Shown here in pieces: positions 21,401 to 33,756 of a DNA stretch of 64,000 nt. Every line of letters starts with the position of its first letter. Within the stretch, counting starts at the first letter, position 1. A program made the position numbers and the translations under genes. The notes beneath the pieces are model-generated. The model worked only from the letters and a program-made list of their open reading frames with translations, ran no database searches and was not told the origin of the DNA. The stretch is from Cephalotus follicularis (Eukaryota; Streptophyta; Magnoliopsida; Oxalidales; Cephalotaceae). The DNA lies in the NCBI GenBank assembly GCA_001972305.1, contig BDDD01000367.1:124001-188000 (forward strand). Direction: 5' to 3'.

Positions 21401-22400
21401 CAAAGTTCCTCTTCTTTTGTCTGGTTGGAGGCCTTGTTGGGTCCACACTTAGTTTGTGAACCATGACATTGGGGCTGATCCCGGGGACCTCCTCTGCCGA
21501 CCAGGCAAACATGTCTTTGTTATTTCGGAGGAATGTTATTAATTCCCCCTTCTCCACCTCTCCAAGCTGTGAGCCAACTTGGAAAACTTTTTCAGTGTCG
21601 CCCTCTTCCAAGGGCACTTGGACCAGGTCCTCAACAGGCTGTGGTTGCTCAGGTTCCATGTCCCCTCTGAGCTCTACATTTGCTATAGGAAGCACCTTGT
21701 CCTTCCCCTTGTCCATGATGGCAGTTTTGTAGCACTGCCTTGCTACCTGTTGATCTCCTCTGACCTCCCCCACGCCAAACCTCGTGGGGAACTTCATCAA
21801 CAAGTGTCTCGTAGACACTATCGCCTCTATTAGGTTGAGCCATGGTCGCCCTATTATTGCATTATACGGGCTTGGTGTATCAACCACCAGGAATTTCATC
21901 TCTACCTGAGTTTGACGTGGGGTCGTGCCTGCAACCACGGACAGGTCGATGGATCCAAGAGGATGGACCATCTCACCTGTGAAGCCAAACAGTGGGGTCT
22001 TTACAGGCTTGAGATGGTTTGCGGATATCCTCAGCTGGTCAAATGCATGTTTGTATAGGATATCGGCCGAGCTGCGACTATCAATGAGAATCCTCTTCAT
22101 AGTGAAAAGAGCCACTTGAAGAGTTACCAGCACTGGGTCATCATGAGGGAGTCGTACTCCCTCATAGTCCGCCTCCGAGAAGGATATCACCTCCTCATCT
22201 CCACCTGTTCTCAGCCTTTTGCTGTGATGGACTTGTTGTACAGCAAGGGATTGTCTCCCGTAGGCTTTTCTTGCATTTTTATGACACCACCAGATGCGAC
22301 CCCCCAGAGATGGTGTGGATGACACCTTTGGGTTCTTGTTGCTACTGCTCCTCTTGCTGCAGAGGAGCCTCTTCTCTTTGTTGCTCATCTCTTTCAACAT
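18416..22400 (-). pseudogene. Element G pol: protease, RT, RNase H, second RNase H, integrase; many stops
   Basis: One reading frame runs from about 22400 to 19145, broken by seven in-frame stops (21374, 21083, 20798, 20207, 19844, 19658 and 19331 regions), followed by two frameshifts near 19145 and 18850. Order: protease with LIDSRSSADIL, where the usual Asp-Ser-Gly is Asp-Ser-Arg; RT (CIDFTDLNKACPND, VMPFGLKNAGATYQRLV, YIDDM); RNase H (FSWSDHCQAAFDKLKEYL); a second RNase H (LSVDGSSCITGSGAG, NNEAEWEALIAGL); integrase zinc region (YYWPTMHQDAIDL..CDKC), core (WEMDFV; VTDNGKQFD; SNGQAEV) and a C-terminal LAPAWEGPYKI segment. The dual RNase H and the NKACPND motif place it in the Tat lineage. 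Confidence 0.92.
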
Positions 22401-24043
22401 ACTTGCGCAGGTGCCCCTTCTGAATCAAATCCTCAATCTGATTCTTCAACTGCGTGCACTCCTCAGTATCGTGACCGTGGACACGGTGGTAGCGGCAATA
22501 TTTTCTGTGTTCCTCTTCTCGGCAGGTGACCTCATCTTCTCGAGCCACTGGATGGGGACCTTGTCTTGTTCCACAACAAGTATTCTGGTGCGTGTGTCGA
22601 GGAGGGGGCGAAGTGGTTGTAGGATGGGATTGGTGCTCCTCCTTTGGATGAGCCCTCTCGTCTGGAGAGTTTATGTCTAAGGTCTTCCTTGGACAAGTCC
22701 GGCCTCTCCTTCCTCTTCTCTCTCCTCTCGGGAGCATTTCGTGAATGCCCCCCTTTCTCCTCCTGATGGCCTGATCAGGGCGTCTTTTGTTTCTTGGCTA
22801 CCATCTCTTCCTCGGCGTTGACGTATCTCTCTGCTCTCCTGAGCAGGTCTGCCATGTCCTTGGCTGATTTCTTCAAAAGAGAGAAGGTAAAGGATGAGTT
22901 ACTCCTCAGCACGTTATTCAAGGCTGCCAGTGCAAAGGATGGCTCCAGATCCTTCACTGTGAGAGACTCCCTGTTGAATCTGGTGAGGTAATCTCTCAGC
23001 GACTCATCTTTGCCCTACACCACATTGATCAGGTGGGTGGAGTTCCTCCTCTGCGTGGTGCTGTTGAGGAACTTGGTTACGAAAAATTCCGTAAACTGAT
23101 CGAAGTTCTTCACCGAATCCTTTGCCAGGGTGAAATACCACAACTGGGCAGCTCCAGTCAGTGTCGCTGGGAATCCTTGGCAAAGTGTAGCGTCCGAGGC
23201 TTGGTACATCCACATGGCTTGAATGTAAGAGTGCACATGTTGGATGGGGTCCGTGGACCCATCATATTTGTCAAGGCTTGGGAAGCGGAACCCACTAGGA
23301 ACACCCTCTGCCATGATCTCGGATGTGAAGGGGTGGGCGCTGATGTTGTGCACCTCGGACAGATGTCCCCTCCCCTGTTCTGCTCCTCGGAACTTTCTTT
23401 CCAACTCAGCAAGCTTTCTGTTCATTGCTCGCTCCACATCCTCTATGTTCCTAGCCTTGCTAGAGACACGTGACCCTCCAGCCACTGTGGTTGGGGGGTC
23501 GACCCTGCTTCCTCGCGCCGTACCAGCTCTGCGCGGTGCATTGGAGCGCACTTGCGCCTCCTCTTCTCCTCTAACCTCCTCCCGAGGATCCACATCCATG
23601 GCATGGTGTTCATGGCGCGCTCTCCTGGGATCGTTCGGCTGATCCTGGACAGTTGAGGACTCTGCCCTCTGAGATGTATTGAGCTCAGGTCTCCTCCCCA
23701 GGGGAATATTATCCCCTGACAGCCTTGGGGGAAGTCCGTCTACCCTCGGTGGGTTTTGCCTGGCACCTCGAGGGTGCCCTATCTCCACCGCTGGCCTAAG
23801 GTGGCCGCTTTGTCCTCTACTATTTGCTTGGACAGGTCAGGCTTGGGCCTGGTTGACGAGGTTAGTCGTCAACAGGTCTATGAGACGTTCCACTCCCTGA
23901 ATAAGACGATTGAGCCGCTCCTCAGTAACAGGGGCTTGTTCTTCGGCCACCACCTGGACGGCTTCAGGAAGAGGATGAGGGACCTCCTGTTGTTGGCTGC
24001 TTGAGGCTCCCAATAGGTTGTTGTTGTTCTTCCTCGGAGGCAT
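22342..24043 (-). pseudogene. Element G gag, broken
   Basis: The frame starts at 24043 (MPPRKNNNN), 27 bp after the primer site, and stays in register to 22775 through stops at 23839-23837 (TGA), 23017-23015 (TAG) and 22777-22775 (TGA). A conserved retrotransposon gag block is visible (LDKYDGSTDPIQHVHSYIQA; GAAQLWYFTL). After a frame change near 22750 comes a knuckle-like motif [14 protein letters not shown], the CX2HX4HX4C form usual in Tat gag. Two of the stops fit single C-to-T changes (CGA to TGA, CAG to TAG). Confidence 0.88.
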
Positions 24044-24069
24044 GACTGTTGATAGCTTTTTGCCGCGTT

Positions 24070-24086
24070 TCCCACAGATGGCGCCA
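24070..24086 (-). other. Primer binding site of element G
   Basis: The minus strand reads TGGCGCCATCTGTGGGA, two bases inside the 5' LTR end (24089). This TGGCGCCATCTGTGGG form is a common primer site in plant Gypsy elements. It fixes the minus orientation of element G. Confidence 0.85.
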
Positions 24087-24088
24087 AC

Positions 24089-25047
24089 TGTTGATATAGA
24101 AATCCTTCCCTCAACAGTACCCCACGTGTAAGGGCTTGATTTGTTTAGGGAAACACTAGGTCAATGCTCCGAGATGAAGGTAGAAGAAGGCTGTGAATGT
24201 TTTCCCTGCACAAAAGATTAAACGCGTTGAAGGTCCAGGAGGATGTTCTCCCGGGGATACTCCGACGCTCAAGTTAGGCCTTCGCACAGAGAAAATTAGG
24301 TTCTTTCGAGAGTAAGAATGGCTAACCTTTGGTCTGACTGTTGAACTAGTATTTATAGGGTATGAGCCTAACTGTCTTAGTGTGTGTTTAGTAGCTGATA
24401 TGTATCCCCTAAGGAAATGCCGAGGATCTCGGTCATTTCCCTTGATCTCCGCCTGATGTGTAGCCACTTTCCTTGTAGGTAGTTTATTATATAACAACTT
24501 CTTTATTTGGATGAAGGCGAATCCCTGATAAATAGGCTGATTTTAAGGCCTCATTCCATAGATAAAGAGGAGGTCCTCTGCAATAGGGATGCCGAGGAGG
24601 AGAACTGAGTTACTGCTGCCAAGGTAATGAGCCTCTTACTTCTCTTTCGCTGCGGGGTCTTCAGTTCCCACAACTTATTACTGGGCCGACGCCCGAAGCA
24701 TTAAGTCCTCTGCCAAGCCGCCGAGGAAGAGGTCTTCTACAGTGCAGTTGGGGAGGACCCCCCTAATTTAGGTCCTCTGTACTGATGTTGGAAGGGAGAT
24801 CCTCGGTACTTAGGCCGAGGATGTCCTCGGCACTTATTCCAAGGAGGCCGTATTCTCCATCACCATTAAGTAAGGTTTCCTCGGAACGGATTCTGAGGAG
24901 GATGCCTCCATCCACTCCTCGTGCCAGGGCTTGATAAACTTCCTCTGACTAGTATCCATGTAAACTTTTAATGCCCCTGGACACTTGGCCACGTGTCCGG
25001 GGAGGACAAGTGTCGTTCTTGGTATAATTCAATTTTTCCCCATATCA
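24089..25047 (-). repeat. 5' LTR of element G (959 bp)
   Basis: Same ends as the copy at 13566 (TGTTGATATAG...CATATCA on the plus strand). Minus-strand TATA motif at 24357-24351 (complement of ATTTATA; the element strand reads CCCTATAAATAC). One CACGTG box is intact and its mirror partner is CAAGTG. Followed by the target duplication GGTAT at 25048. Confidence 0.93.
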
Positions 25048-25741
25048 GGTATAAATGCTATATGATACATGATACTTAAAAAATTCGAATTTAGCATTGT
25101 ACTACAAATTACATATGCATTCTAAAAAGTTATATTGAACAGAAATGATGGGGAGGTCGAGACTTACCATATACGTAATCATAGTAACATTGTTTTATTT
25201 TTAGATGTGTTTAAGGGTTATTATGTAATTTTAAGTTTTTATTGTTTTATTTCTTAATTATATTTTACTAGGATTATTATATATATTTATTTTTAAGTTC
25301 TTGTGTTTACCTATTTATATGTACTAAGAGTAACACAGTAGTTACTATGAATGGCAACGGGATGGGGTGAGACGAATTTTGACATCAAACCCTACCCTTC
25401 CCTGCCCGTCAATGGGGATTAAAACTTCCATCCACCCCTGTCTCGACCCCCGCCCTTCTCTCGTTAACGGGGATTAAAACCTTCATCCACCCCTGCCCCG
25501 ACTCCTTGCCCCTCCATAGTTATATACCAAAAAATTTTAATATGCCCTGATCCCTCCATAGATATATACCAAAAATTGTCATCTAACTAACATATACAAC
25601 CACCAAGCTGATAACTTTTTGTTTCTAAAACTCACACACTATTATATTTAAAACCAAAAATTATAGATACAAATTTCTGATACCATTTGGTGTGGAAAAG
25701 ATAAATAACATATATTTTTCTTTAATTATTATTTATCTTCT
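25048..25741. other. AT-rich DNA with a C-rich degenerate repeat
   Basis: No gene seen. Between 25370 and 25520 the sequence repeats a pattern of C-rich units separated by GGGGATTAAAAC (at ~25412 and ~25470), giving a degenerate two-unit repeat. Such GGGGA/CCCCT patches are common in plant intergenic DNA. The start of this stretch would be host DNA next to element G (perhaps remaining kinesin intron), but I cannot confirm it. Confidence 0.4.
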
Positions 25742-26580
25742 TCAATACAAATTCAACAAATTAATAATTATTCTTCAGACTCTGAACAAGAATCTGATGA
25801 TAATAAAAAATTAGAAGTTCATACACCGAAAATTCCAGATGTCCACATTTCTAATGATGGCATTTGCATCAAACAATCATTAATCTTAGTTAAAGATTTA
25901 GACATAGACATAATCCTAGGTCAAGCATTTTTAGAACTTATTAAACCATTCAAGGTAGAAAATAAAGGAATCATAACAAAAATATTTCAAAAACCTATTA
26001 TTAACGAAATCAATCTTTTAAAAACTCTTTTAGAAACATTGTCCTTATTCAAAGAACATTCAATAAATTTGATAAAATCAAAAGAAACTCATTTGTATTT
26101 TATGAAATAAGAAATATTAATTCAAAACTTTGAACAAATTAATTCATTGAAAATTAATAATCTTTGTTCAGATCTTCGTAATGCTTTTTGGTACAGGAAA
26201 CGTCATGTTGTGTCCTTACCATGTGAAAAATATTTCTCTGAACGAAACATTCTTATTAAAGTAAGACCAATCCAAATGACTTATGAATTAATTCATGAAT
26301 TATTAAGTAGGACTAGCAAATCCCCTTGGAATTGTACAGTCTTTTATGTCAATTCAGGAACACCAAGATTAGTCATAAATTATAAACCATTGAACACTTC
26401 TTTACAATGAATTAGACATCATATTCCAAACAAAAAAGATTTATTAAAAAGATTAACTGAAACAAAACTATTTTTAAAAATTGATTTAAAGTCAGGATTC
26501 TGGCAAATACAGATTCAACAAAATTATAGATACAAAATTGATTTTACTACTCTCTTTGAACATTACAAATGGAATATTAT
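25742..26580 (+). pseudogene. Endogenous caulimovirid fragment, copy 1: protease/RT region, broken
   Basis: A Ser/Glu/Asp-rich linker (SSDSEQESDD) and a protease-proximal segment lead into RT sequence (RHVVSLP; SPWNCTVFYV; TPRLVINYKPLN; LKSGFWQIQIQ) of the type found in plant pararetroviruses. At least three in-frame stops (for example TAA at 26107-26109 and TGA at 26408-26410) and an early frame break interrupt it. It ends before the catalytic YxDD block, where the sequence passes directly into copy 2. No capacity for expression of a complete product is visible. Confidence 0.75.
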
Positions 26581-27706
26581 GAAGTTGATAAAATTAATTC
26601 CAATGAAGAGACTAAATGTTTTGAATATCCAGATTCTTCAATACAAATTCAACGAATTAATAATTCTTCTTCAGACTCTGAACAAGAATCTGATGATAAT
26701 AAAAAATTAGAAGTTCATACGCCAAAAATTCCAGATGTCCACATTTTTAATGACGGCATTTGCATCAAACAAACATTAATCTTTATTAAAGATTTAGAAA
26801 GTCAACCATTTTTAGAACTTATTAAACCATTCAAGGTAGAAAATAAAGGAATCATAACAAAAATATTTCAAAAACCTATTATTAACGAAATCAATCTTTT
26901 AAAAACTCTTTTAGAAACATTGTCCTTATTCCAAGAACATTCAATAAATTTGATAAAAAAAAAATCATTTGTATTTCATGAAACAAGAAATATTAATTCA
27001 AAACTTTGAACAAACTAATTCATTGAAAAATAACATAATTAACAATCTTTGTTCAGCTCTTCCCGATGTTTTTTGGCACAGGAAACGTCATGTGGTGTCC
27101 TTACCATATGACAAAGATTTTTCTGAACGAAACATTCTTACTAAAGCAAAATCAATCAAAATGACTTATGAATTGATTCATGAATTATTAATTAGGTCTA
27201 GCAAATCCACTTGGAATTGTACAACATTTTATGAAATTGAACGTAGAACACCAAGATTAGTCATAAATTATAAACCATTAAACACTGCTTTACAATGTAT
27301 TAGACATCCTATTCCAAACAAAAAATATTTGTTACAAAGATTAACTGAAACAAAACTATTTTCAAATTTTGATTTAAAGTCAGGATTCTGGCAAATACAG
27401 ATTCAAGAAAAGTATAGATACAAAACTGATTTTACTACTCTCTTTGAACATTACGAATGGAATATTATGACATTCGATCTTAAAAATGTTCCCGGTGAAT
27501 TCCAAAAAATTATGAATGACAATTTTAACCCATTTTCAAATATATACATTGATGATATTTTAATATTTTTAAATTACATAGATCAACACTTTAAACATTT
27601 ATATACGTTTTACAAAATTATTCAAACAAATGGATTAGTATTATTTGAACCTAATTACAATTATTTATTACAAATATTATGTTTCTTTGTAGAGCCAATT
27701 TGTTAA
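26569..27706 (+). pseudogene. Endogenous caulimovirid fragment, copy 2: protease/RT region, broken
   Basis: A second, adjacent copy of the same region, more extensive at its 3' end: it reaches the RT catalytic motif YIDDIL at about 27547-27564. Two frames (26569-27009 and 26969-27706) are needed to cover it, so a frameshift lies near 26970-27010. It begins slightly upstream of where copy 1 begins and joins copy 1 through a short shared ATGA, suggesting a recombination or tandem duplication. It ends shortly after RT in AT-rich DNA without RNase H. Confidence 0.78.
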
Positions 27707-28113
27707 AATGATAAAATGGCTGAGCCAAATTGTATATATTGACAGTATGGTACCTTAAACTTTAATTCAACTATCTACTTTCAGTATTGAAAATATCCAT
27801 TTATCAGGCGGATTACCGCTAGATAACGTGGTACCTTTTCCATATCAACTGCTTTAATTTCAAATATTCAGAGGGACCCATCTAACGTGGAACCTTTTCC
27901 ATTTAACTTCTTCATATCAATTGTTGTAATTTAATTTACTTTATTTCAGTATTTCAATTTAGTATTTCATTTACAGCCATTTCAATTCAATTCTTAATTT
28001 CAGTTATTATATTTCTATCGATTGTCGCTTTCATCTTTCTACCCTTCTTAATTTACTGTTGTTTTATCATTTTATCTGTTACTTACCTTTGCTCAAATTG
28101 CTATTGGCTTCCG
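27707..28113 (+). other. AT-rich non-coding stretch of the viral locus before solo LTR L1
   Basis: About 400 bp with no gene. A phrase TAACGTGGWACCTTTTCCAT is repeated (27816-27841 and 27888-27901 regions) and the rest is T-rich. Its right edge, TTCCG at 28109-28113, is the target duplication of L1; directly beyond L1 the sequence resumes with a viral-type primer site. It may therefore be viral intergenic sequence, but this is inference. Confidence 0.4.
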
Positions 28114-28164
28114 TGTGACACCCCGTGTCACTTTTCCGTGGTTGACGTGCGAATGACGTGAGTG

Positions 28165-28183
28165 TATAATAATAATAATAATA

Positions 28184-28213
<30 letters not shown>
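28165..28213. repeat. TAA/TTA microsatellite near the LTR 5' end
   Basis: An (ATA)n run turning into (TTA)n. The same position in the other copies of this LTR family also carries a TTA/TAA microsatellite (30554-30585, 37046-37090, 42995-43030), so it is an inherited, still-changing feature of the LTR. Confidence 0.85.
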
Positions 28214-28214
<1 letters not shown>

Positions 28215-29584
28215 TAAAAATAAAAAAATAAACAAAATTTACGGCATGCATAGATGGATTTCTAAGCTAAGTTGTTCGAGTTCATTATGGACTAATCCAT
28301 TGGATGATTAAATGGATTAAGTTATTGGGTTTTCAAAAATGGACTAAGCTAGTGAAATTCCAAATGAGCTAGCTGATTTATAGTTATTATGTTAAGATGA
28401 GGCCAAACAAATTCTTCCTTAAGCTTAGTCAACATTAACATACATTAAGGCCCAATAACATGAGAAATTAAGCCCAAAAATGTTGCCTTTTTAGCATGAT
28501 TTCAGCCCAACTTTCTCCTCACATAGTGCAGCCGAAATTAGCATGAAAAAGGGCCCAAAACATTTTCATTTCTTCTCCAAAAATGATGGCCCAATGCTCC
28601 TCCTTATTCTCCAACATTCTAGGCTATTCTAAAGCATGATAAGGAAGACACAAACAATAAGCCTTCATTTTAAATTGTCTTTGCCGAAGCTTGCTTTCTT
28701 TTGGGGAGCTCTCATTCTCTTCTTATTCTCCTTCAAGAAATCAAGCTTGTAATCAAGTTATCTTCCATTCTCCTATCAAGTCTTGATGAGGATCCTGTAT
28801 CCGATCCGGAGCATCGTGAGGTTAGTCAGCGCTAGTTGAGTTCAGTAAATCAGTGAATGGGACATTCCCTTCCTTTGTTTTACTTTGAGATTTGTATTTA
28901 TTGCATGTGCCCTGTTGTCTGTTTTATATTGTGATTCGGTTGGGATTTGTATGCCCATATGTCCTTTGTTAAACATATTTCTTGGATTGTATAGAGTTAT
29001 TGATTATTTGAGCGGGATTTGAATCCCCAAATGTCATATGTTGAGCATGTTCATTGATTATATGAGTCAGACTCTGGGTGACTAGGTCACCTTCCTATTT
29101 TTCTTTATGTATCGTTGATACCGTACTTTGTACTATGATGCTGGATATTATATAGTATGTGACTGTAATAAAGGTCTAGTGTGAGGTGTACGTTCGATGC
29201 CCCCTGTCCTTAGCATGCCCATTGTTTATTATGGGGTGTTATGTGGGAACTACCCCCGGGTTCCATACCTGGATCTGCAGCATACTATTGTCTATGATGG
29301 TATGCTGAGTGTGAGTGCAGCCGAGCTCCGTTACTCACTTGACAGACCATATTACTAGTCTTATTGCCATCAGATATGGCCAGAGTAGTAGTGCCATTAG
29401 ATATGGCCAGGGCAGAGCAGAGTAGTATTTCCATTAGATATGGCAGAGACAGGAGATATAGTAGCGCCATGAGATACGGAGGAGACATAAGATATTGCAT
29501 TGGTGCATGCGGATAATGATATATGATGAGGATATGAGATATGATAAGCTCATGACATGAGATGATATTCAGATGTTTTGTACC

Positions 29585-29695
29585 TAGGCCCCTCGGGCGA
29601 AGGTAGAGGGGGTGCGTACAATATAGTAGACCCCCGGGTGAGGGTAAGGGGTGAGTGCAGTGTAGTAGGCCCCTCGTGCGAGGGTAGAGGGGATA
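29585..29695. repeat. CCCCTCGGGCGAGGGTAG-type repeat in L1
   Basis: Three degenerate units of a C-rich/G-rich motif (CCCCTCGGGCGAGG and variants) separated by AGTAG-containing spacers. Each unit is a short inverted repeat (CCTCG..CGAGG). The same repeat is in L4 at 45828-45962 and a single unit in L2 and L3 (GGCCCCTCG..CGAGGC). Confidence 0.7.
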
Positions 29696-29763
29696 CTATA
29701 TTGAGGATGACATGATCAGTATTTCCATCAGACATGGCCAGATATGAGGTATGATTATTACTG

Positions 29764-29991
29764 TATAGTATTTCAGTATCTCATACAGCATAGTAATGTC
29801 AGTATCCAGTTAGTATAGGAGTATCAGCATTTGAGTCAGCATAGTAATGTCAGTATCCATATAGTACAGTTTTGTTAGTATCCAGATAGTACAGTTCTGT
29901 CGGCATTCCAGATAGTACAGTTGTGTCAGTATCTCAGACAACATATTTGTGTTAGCATCCCAAATAGCAAGTTGCGTCAGTATCCCAGATA
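29764..29991. repeat. Minisatellite of ~28 bp in L1
   Basis: About eight imperfect units of CAGATAGTACAGTTGTGTCAG-like sequence. The homologous region of L4 (46035-46250) carries a similar array. It is non-coding. Confidence 0.7.
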
Positions 29992-31118
29992 TCTTGTGGG
30001 CACATTTCTTGATTTATGATTACTGATTCTATTTGTAACTCTGATTGTTTGATTACACTATGAGTTTATTGTGATTCTATTGTACTCGTGTAGTACCAAT
30101 TTAAGTTATGAGATTTGTTCAGTACCTTTCATTGTTGAGTTGCTTTTATTGAAGTCTTGTTGATTTGTTCCGCCTTAATTATTGCTTTATATATTGTTTA
30201 TCATTGCTATATCGTTTTCTTTCAGCACATCCGATTATTCATGGATGTAACAGGGAATGGCTTGTCCCAACTCACTTAGTCATTTGGACTAACACCCTCC
30301 CAGTTTTCTTTTTCAGATGACGGTGAGCAGTTGCTAAGTCAGATTCAGTAGATGATGGACCATGAGAGCGAGGCATGCCGACCAGAGTGCAACACATGCA
30401 TATCATTCACGACATTAGATTTTAAATTATGCATTATTTACGCATTTCATAAATGTTTTACATTATGGTTTTGCATTGAAGGGGTTGAATGTGACACCCC
30501 GTGTCACTTTTAATGTGGTTGACGTGTAAATTACGTGAGTGTCGTTTGTTATCATTAATAATAATAATAATTGTTATTATTATATAGATGATGGACCACG
30601 GAGGCAGGGCATGCTACCAGGATTTTAAAACATGCATAGCAGCATTACATCACATTTTAATTAATGCACTTACTTATGTTTTATATAAACGGTTTTCTGT
30701 TATGGTTTTGCTTTTAAAAAGGGCCGAGCCCGATATATTTACTTTATTGCTTGTTGAAATGGTTGAGGCTGAGCCCAACCTATGTTTACTGCTTTAAATT
30801 GTGGGTTACTGAGGGCTGAGCCCGGTTAAAACTGTTGATTCCTCCTTCGGGAGTGTGTTTATAAAATGTGTTTTTCTTTACAAGGGGCATAGTCCAATAA
30901 ACGGATACTACATGCCCGATTTTCGTAAAAATTTAAGAGTTAGAAAAATTTTCAAAGTTTTGGGAAAAGTCAAATTTTATGGATGGTTTTTGGCAAGTCT
31001 TGAAGGAGTTTTAAGTTATAAAATCCATATGGTGACTTCCGAAAGGAAGTTGTCATGTGGAACGTCATATCCGTTCTCGGTAGGATATAGGTTATTACAG
31101 GGAACGGGTGTGACATTT

Positions 31119-31129
31119 TGGTATCAGAG
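31119..31129 (+). other. Primer binding site of L2 (initiator tRNA-Met)
   Basis: TGGTATCAGAG, three bases after the LTR end GGGTGTGACA. This shows that the TGTGACACCCC...GGGTGTGACA units are LTRs and gives their orientation. Confidence 0.9.
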
Positions 31130-33756
31130 CGTTTGGTTTTAGATTCTCTAAACTTGTATCGTAAATTGTTTTTCAAAAGTGGTTTTAAAGGTTTTTAAAC
31201 TCTTGCATATCATGCATTGCATGTCATATGTTCGGTAGCATGCCCCGTGGTCAGTAAGATGGTTCCGTTGTGAATATAAATAGTAAGATGTTTTATGGTT
31301 ACTAGATAGACGTTTGATATAGAGCTAGAATAAGATGTAAGGATAAGGATTTTGAGATCGGAGATATTCTAGGATATTACCTTGTTTTGGCTAGCGGCCG
31401 AGTTAGCCGCGAGGACGTTATCTCCTCTATTGCCATTTACCAATTGATATGTCTGAGACAGAATTCTAGCGGGCCATAACCTAGCTACTCGAGATTTTGC
31501 AAGCTATTAAGGCACGATGTGCATGACAGAGCACTTTAAATACATTGGCGGAACTACTCTATGGTTCTTGCATATGTTCCAGTACTGCTTCGTGGTAGCG
31601 AAGCGTTGACAGTGATGAATTGTCAAAAGAGGTTCAGGCAACCAGTATAGTATGTTTCTGCTTGAGTACTTAGTTGAACCGGTAGCGGAGAATAGTGAAG
31701 GATTTAGTCTATAAAGGCTATGTCGAGATGACATCATCTATTATGGATGAACGCTGGCTCTACGTAGATCTTCAGAGACAGAGATTCGAACCCCGAGCAG
31801 AGCTCGGTGGAGACGATTAAGGACTACGATTACCCAAGGCAACGTGATTACAGATGCTTTCAGTAAGAAGTTTCTACTTCTCTTGCTTATCTTCGGATGA
31901 GTTTTCAGATCATTGCACGTGATCCTATCAGCCTTACGCATGGAAGCTCTATCGTCTGCTCTTTGGGAGAGACCGATATTGCAGGACTGGATCAGTAATG
32001 CTCGGTGATAGAATGGTAACCATACCGATTACTCTCTTTGAGATAACGAAACGTTGATGTATGAGGACAGGTTATGTCCGTCGCTTAATGAAGCCGTGAA
32101 ATGTAAGTCAGTGATGACCATAAATCATTTTTCCGCAATACAACCTAATAGTAACAAGTGTGTCGTTGCTGGAGGGAGCACTTCTGGTAGAACAACATGA
32201 AGAGAAATACTGCAGATTTGATAACGAGATGTTCAACATACAAGCAACTCAATGTGGAGCAATAGCGAAATTTCAAGCAATTGCAGTTTCTTTATATTCT
32301 CAAGCAGAAGTGTGTGTGACGATTGCAGTGTCCTTGTGCTATTGATGCTAATTGATGTGCGCTCGTGTGCGTTTTATGCAGTCGATGCATTCATTGTCCA
32401 CATGAAGAGTTTTTACGCATGCTATTATGTGCACTTTTTTGCTGCTTGCTTGGCGATTGTGAACGCATAATGCGGTGCTTGCACGAGGTTTATCCGCGTG
32501 ATTATGTGCACGTTCTTCTGCCTGTGATTTACGTTTTGTACACATGATGACGTGAGTATGTGCAACCTGCCTTCATGGTACCTTGAGCTTGTGCATTTTG
32601 TACACGATGCTTCGATCGTCAACCTTGATTATCCGCACCAGGAGTTTTACTCATTTTTACATCACGCTTAACGGTGCTAGCATGGGATTCTCTCGAAGTT
32701 TCCACATGTTTGACGTTGACTATTCATCGTTTTGAATTGTGGTTCGTTCAGATAACTTCTTGCTTGTATACGTACGGGCGCTTGAGCGGGATTCTGATTG
32801 CGTGGCTTGGCTGGCTCCATATTGATTCATCGATCGATCGATACGCATGCCTTTTCAGTTTTGTCTTCGGACATCCTAGCTATTGGTAGATTGCGTTTGA
32901 GATCATTATCTGTTGCATACACATGAAACGGAATCCCAATGTTTCTTGGAATATTTTTGCCCAACGCCTTTTCAGGTTGGCTGATCATATAGTAGTTCGT
33001 AGCATACGTTGTTCATTCGACGTTTTTGTGGGCTACTGGACCTTTCTCGTGCAGTTAGATACGGGATATAAATTGAGCATGGGACTCCGTTCCTTATTCG
33101 TTGTCCAAGTGTTGTTGCTCGACACGTATGATGATCATGTACCTTGTTGACCCCACAAACGTGCATGTTGACTTCAATGCGTAGCTCATGTGGTTTTTGA
33201 CGTCATGTGGTAACATGTTGCGATGGACATCATTATATGACCGTCACGGACACCGCTAAGGGATGATGCGATAAGTCATACTGAAATGACTTACCTAAAT
33301 GGCTCACATCTATCGATTCTGCGCCTTTGATCTGGACTGCTTGGGTGCGATCATATCAGTACTAATGCACCGGATTCCATTACAGTGTCGCAGCGGAAGC
33401 GTGATTGAGCGAGAATAGTTCTAAGATGGGTTTGTCTTATGACTTCCATAGATTCAGACTAGTGGCTTGACACCTCCAAGGATGTTGTATGGTTGGCAAC
33501 ACGAGATACTCATGTTGGGATTATATTGTTGAAAGTAATACGTGAAGAGCCTACTGATATCTCAAAGCAGGTTGATGAGTTCTTAAGTACATGTTGCGTG
33601 AACATGAAGTTTCAGCTGGATGAAAAGTGTCCTACGGGCATTACGGTACAAGAGTGATTAAGTTAGAAAGCTGCGAAAGGCTCAGTTCCAACGACATTGG
33701 ATCGTTCGAGGCCACTCTATGTATTGGTGTGTTAGTCCACCAAATTCAACTTATTC
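31130..33756 (+). other. Internal region of L2 without recognisable genes
   Basis: About 2.6 kb between the primer site and the LTR-homologous sequence. I looked in all frames for Gypsy or Copia motifs and found none; the ORFs are all under 80 codons. It may be a LARD-type spacer or strongly scrambled coding DNA. A patch around 32820-32850 contains ATCGATCGATCGATACG. Confidence 0.55.

Larger units (their letters stand above)
13566..25047 (-). mobile_element. Element G: Tat-lineage Ty3/Gypsy retrotransposon with antisense gene, complete structure but inactive
   Basis: Both LTRs are 959 bp (13566-14524 and 24089-25047) and are flanked by the same 5-bp duplication GGTAT (13561-13565 and 25048-25052). 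The minus strand reads 5' LTR, primer site, gag, protease, RT, RNase H, second RNase H, integrase, spacer, an antisense gene on the plus strand, PPT, 3' LTR. A second RNase H and an antisense ORF before the 3' LTR are known for Tat-lineage elements. By hand I count about 22 differences in the first ~340 bp of the two LTRs, so the insertion is old. Gag-pol carries many stops, several fitting CG-to-TG decay. Confidence 0.93.

Noticed and set aside
21463..23900. Plus-strand ORFs opposite gag-pol of element G
   Set aside because: Shadow frames of the minus-strand coding region; no motif. Unlike the 15139-17551 gene they lack promoter and splice signals.
13783..24497. Similar ORFs at 13783-13974 and 24156-24497 (MLYNKLPTRKV...)
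   Set aside because: Both lie in the two LTRs of element G and are similar only because the LTRs are; frames differ in length and lack any domain.
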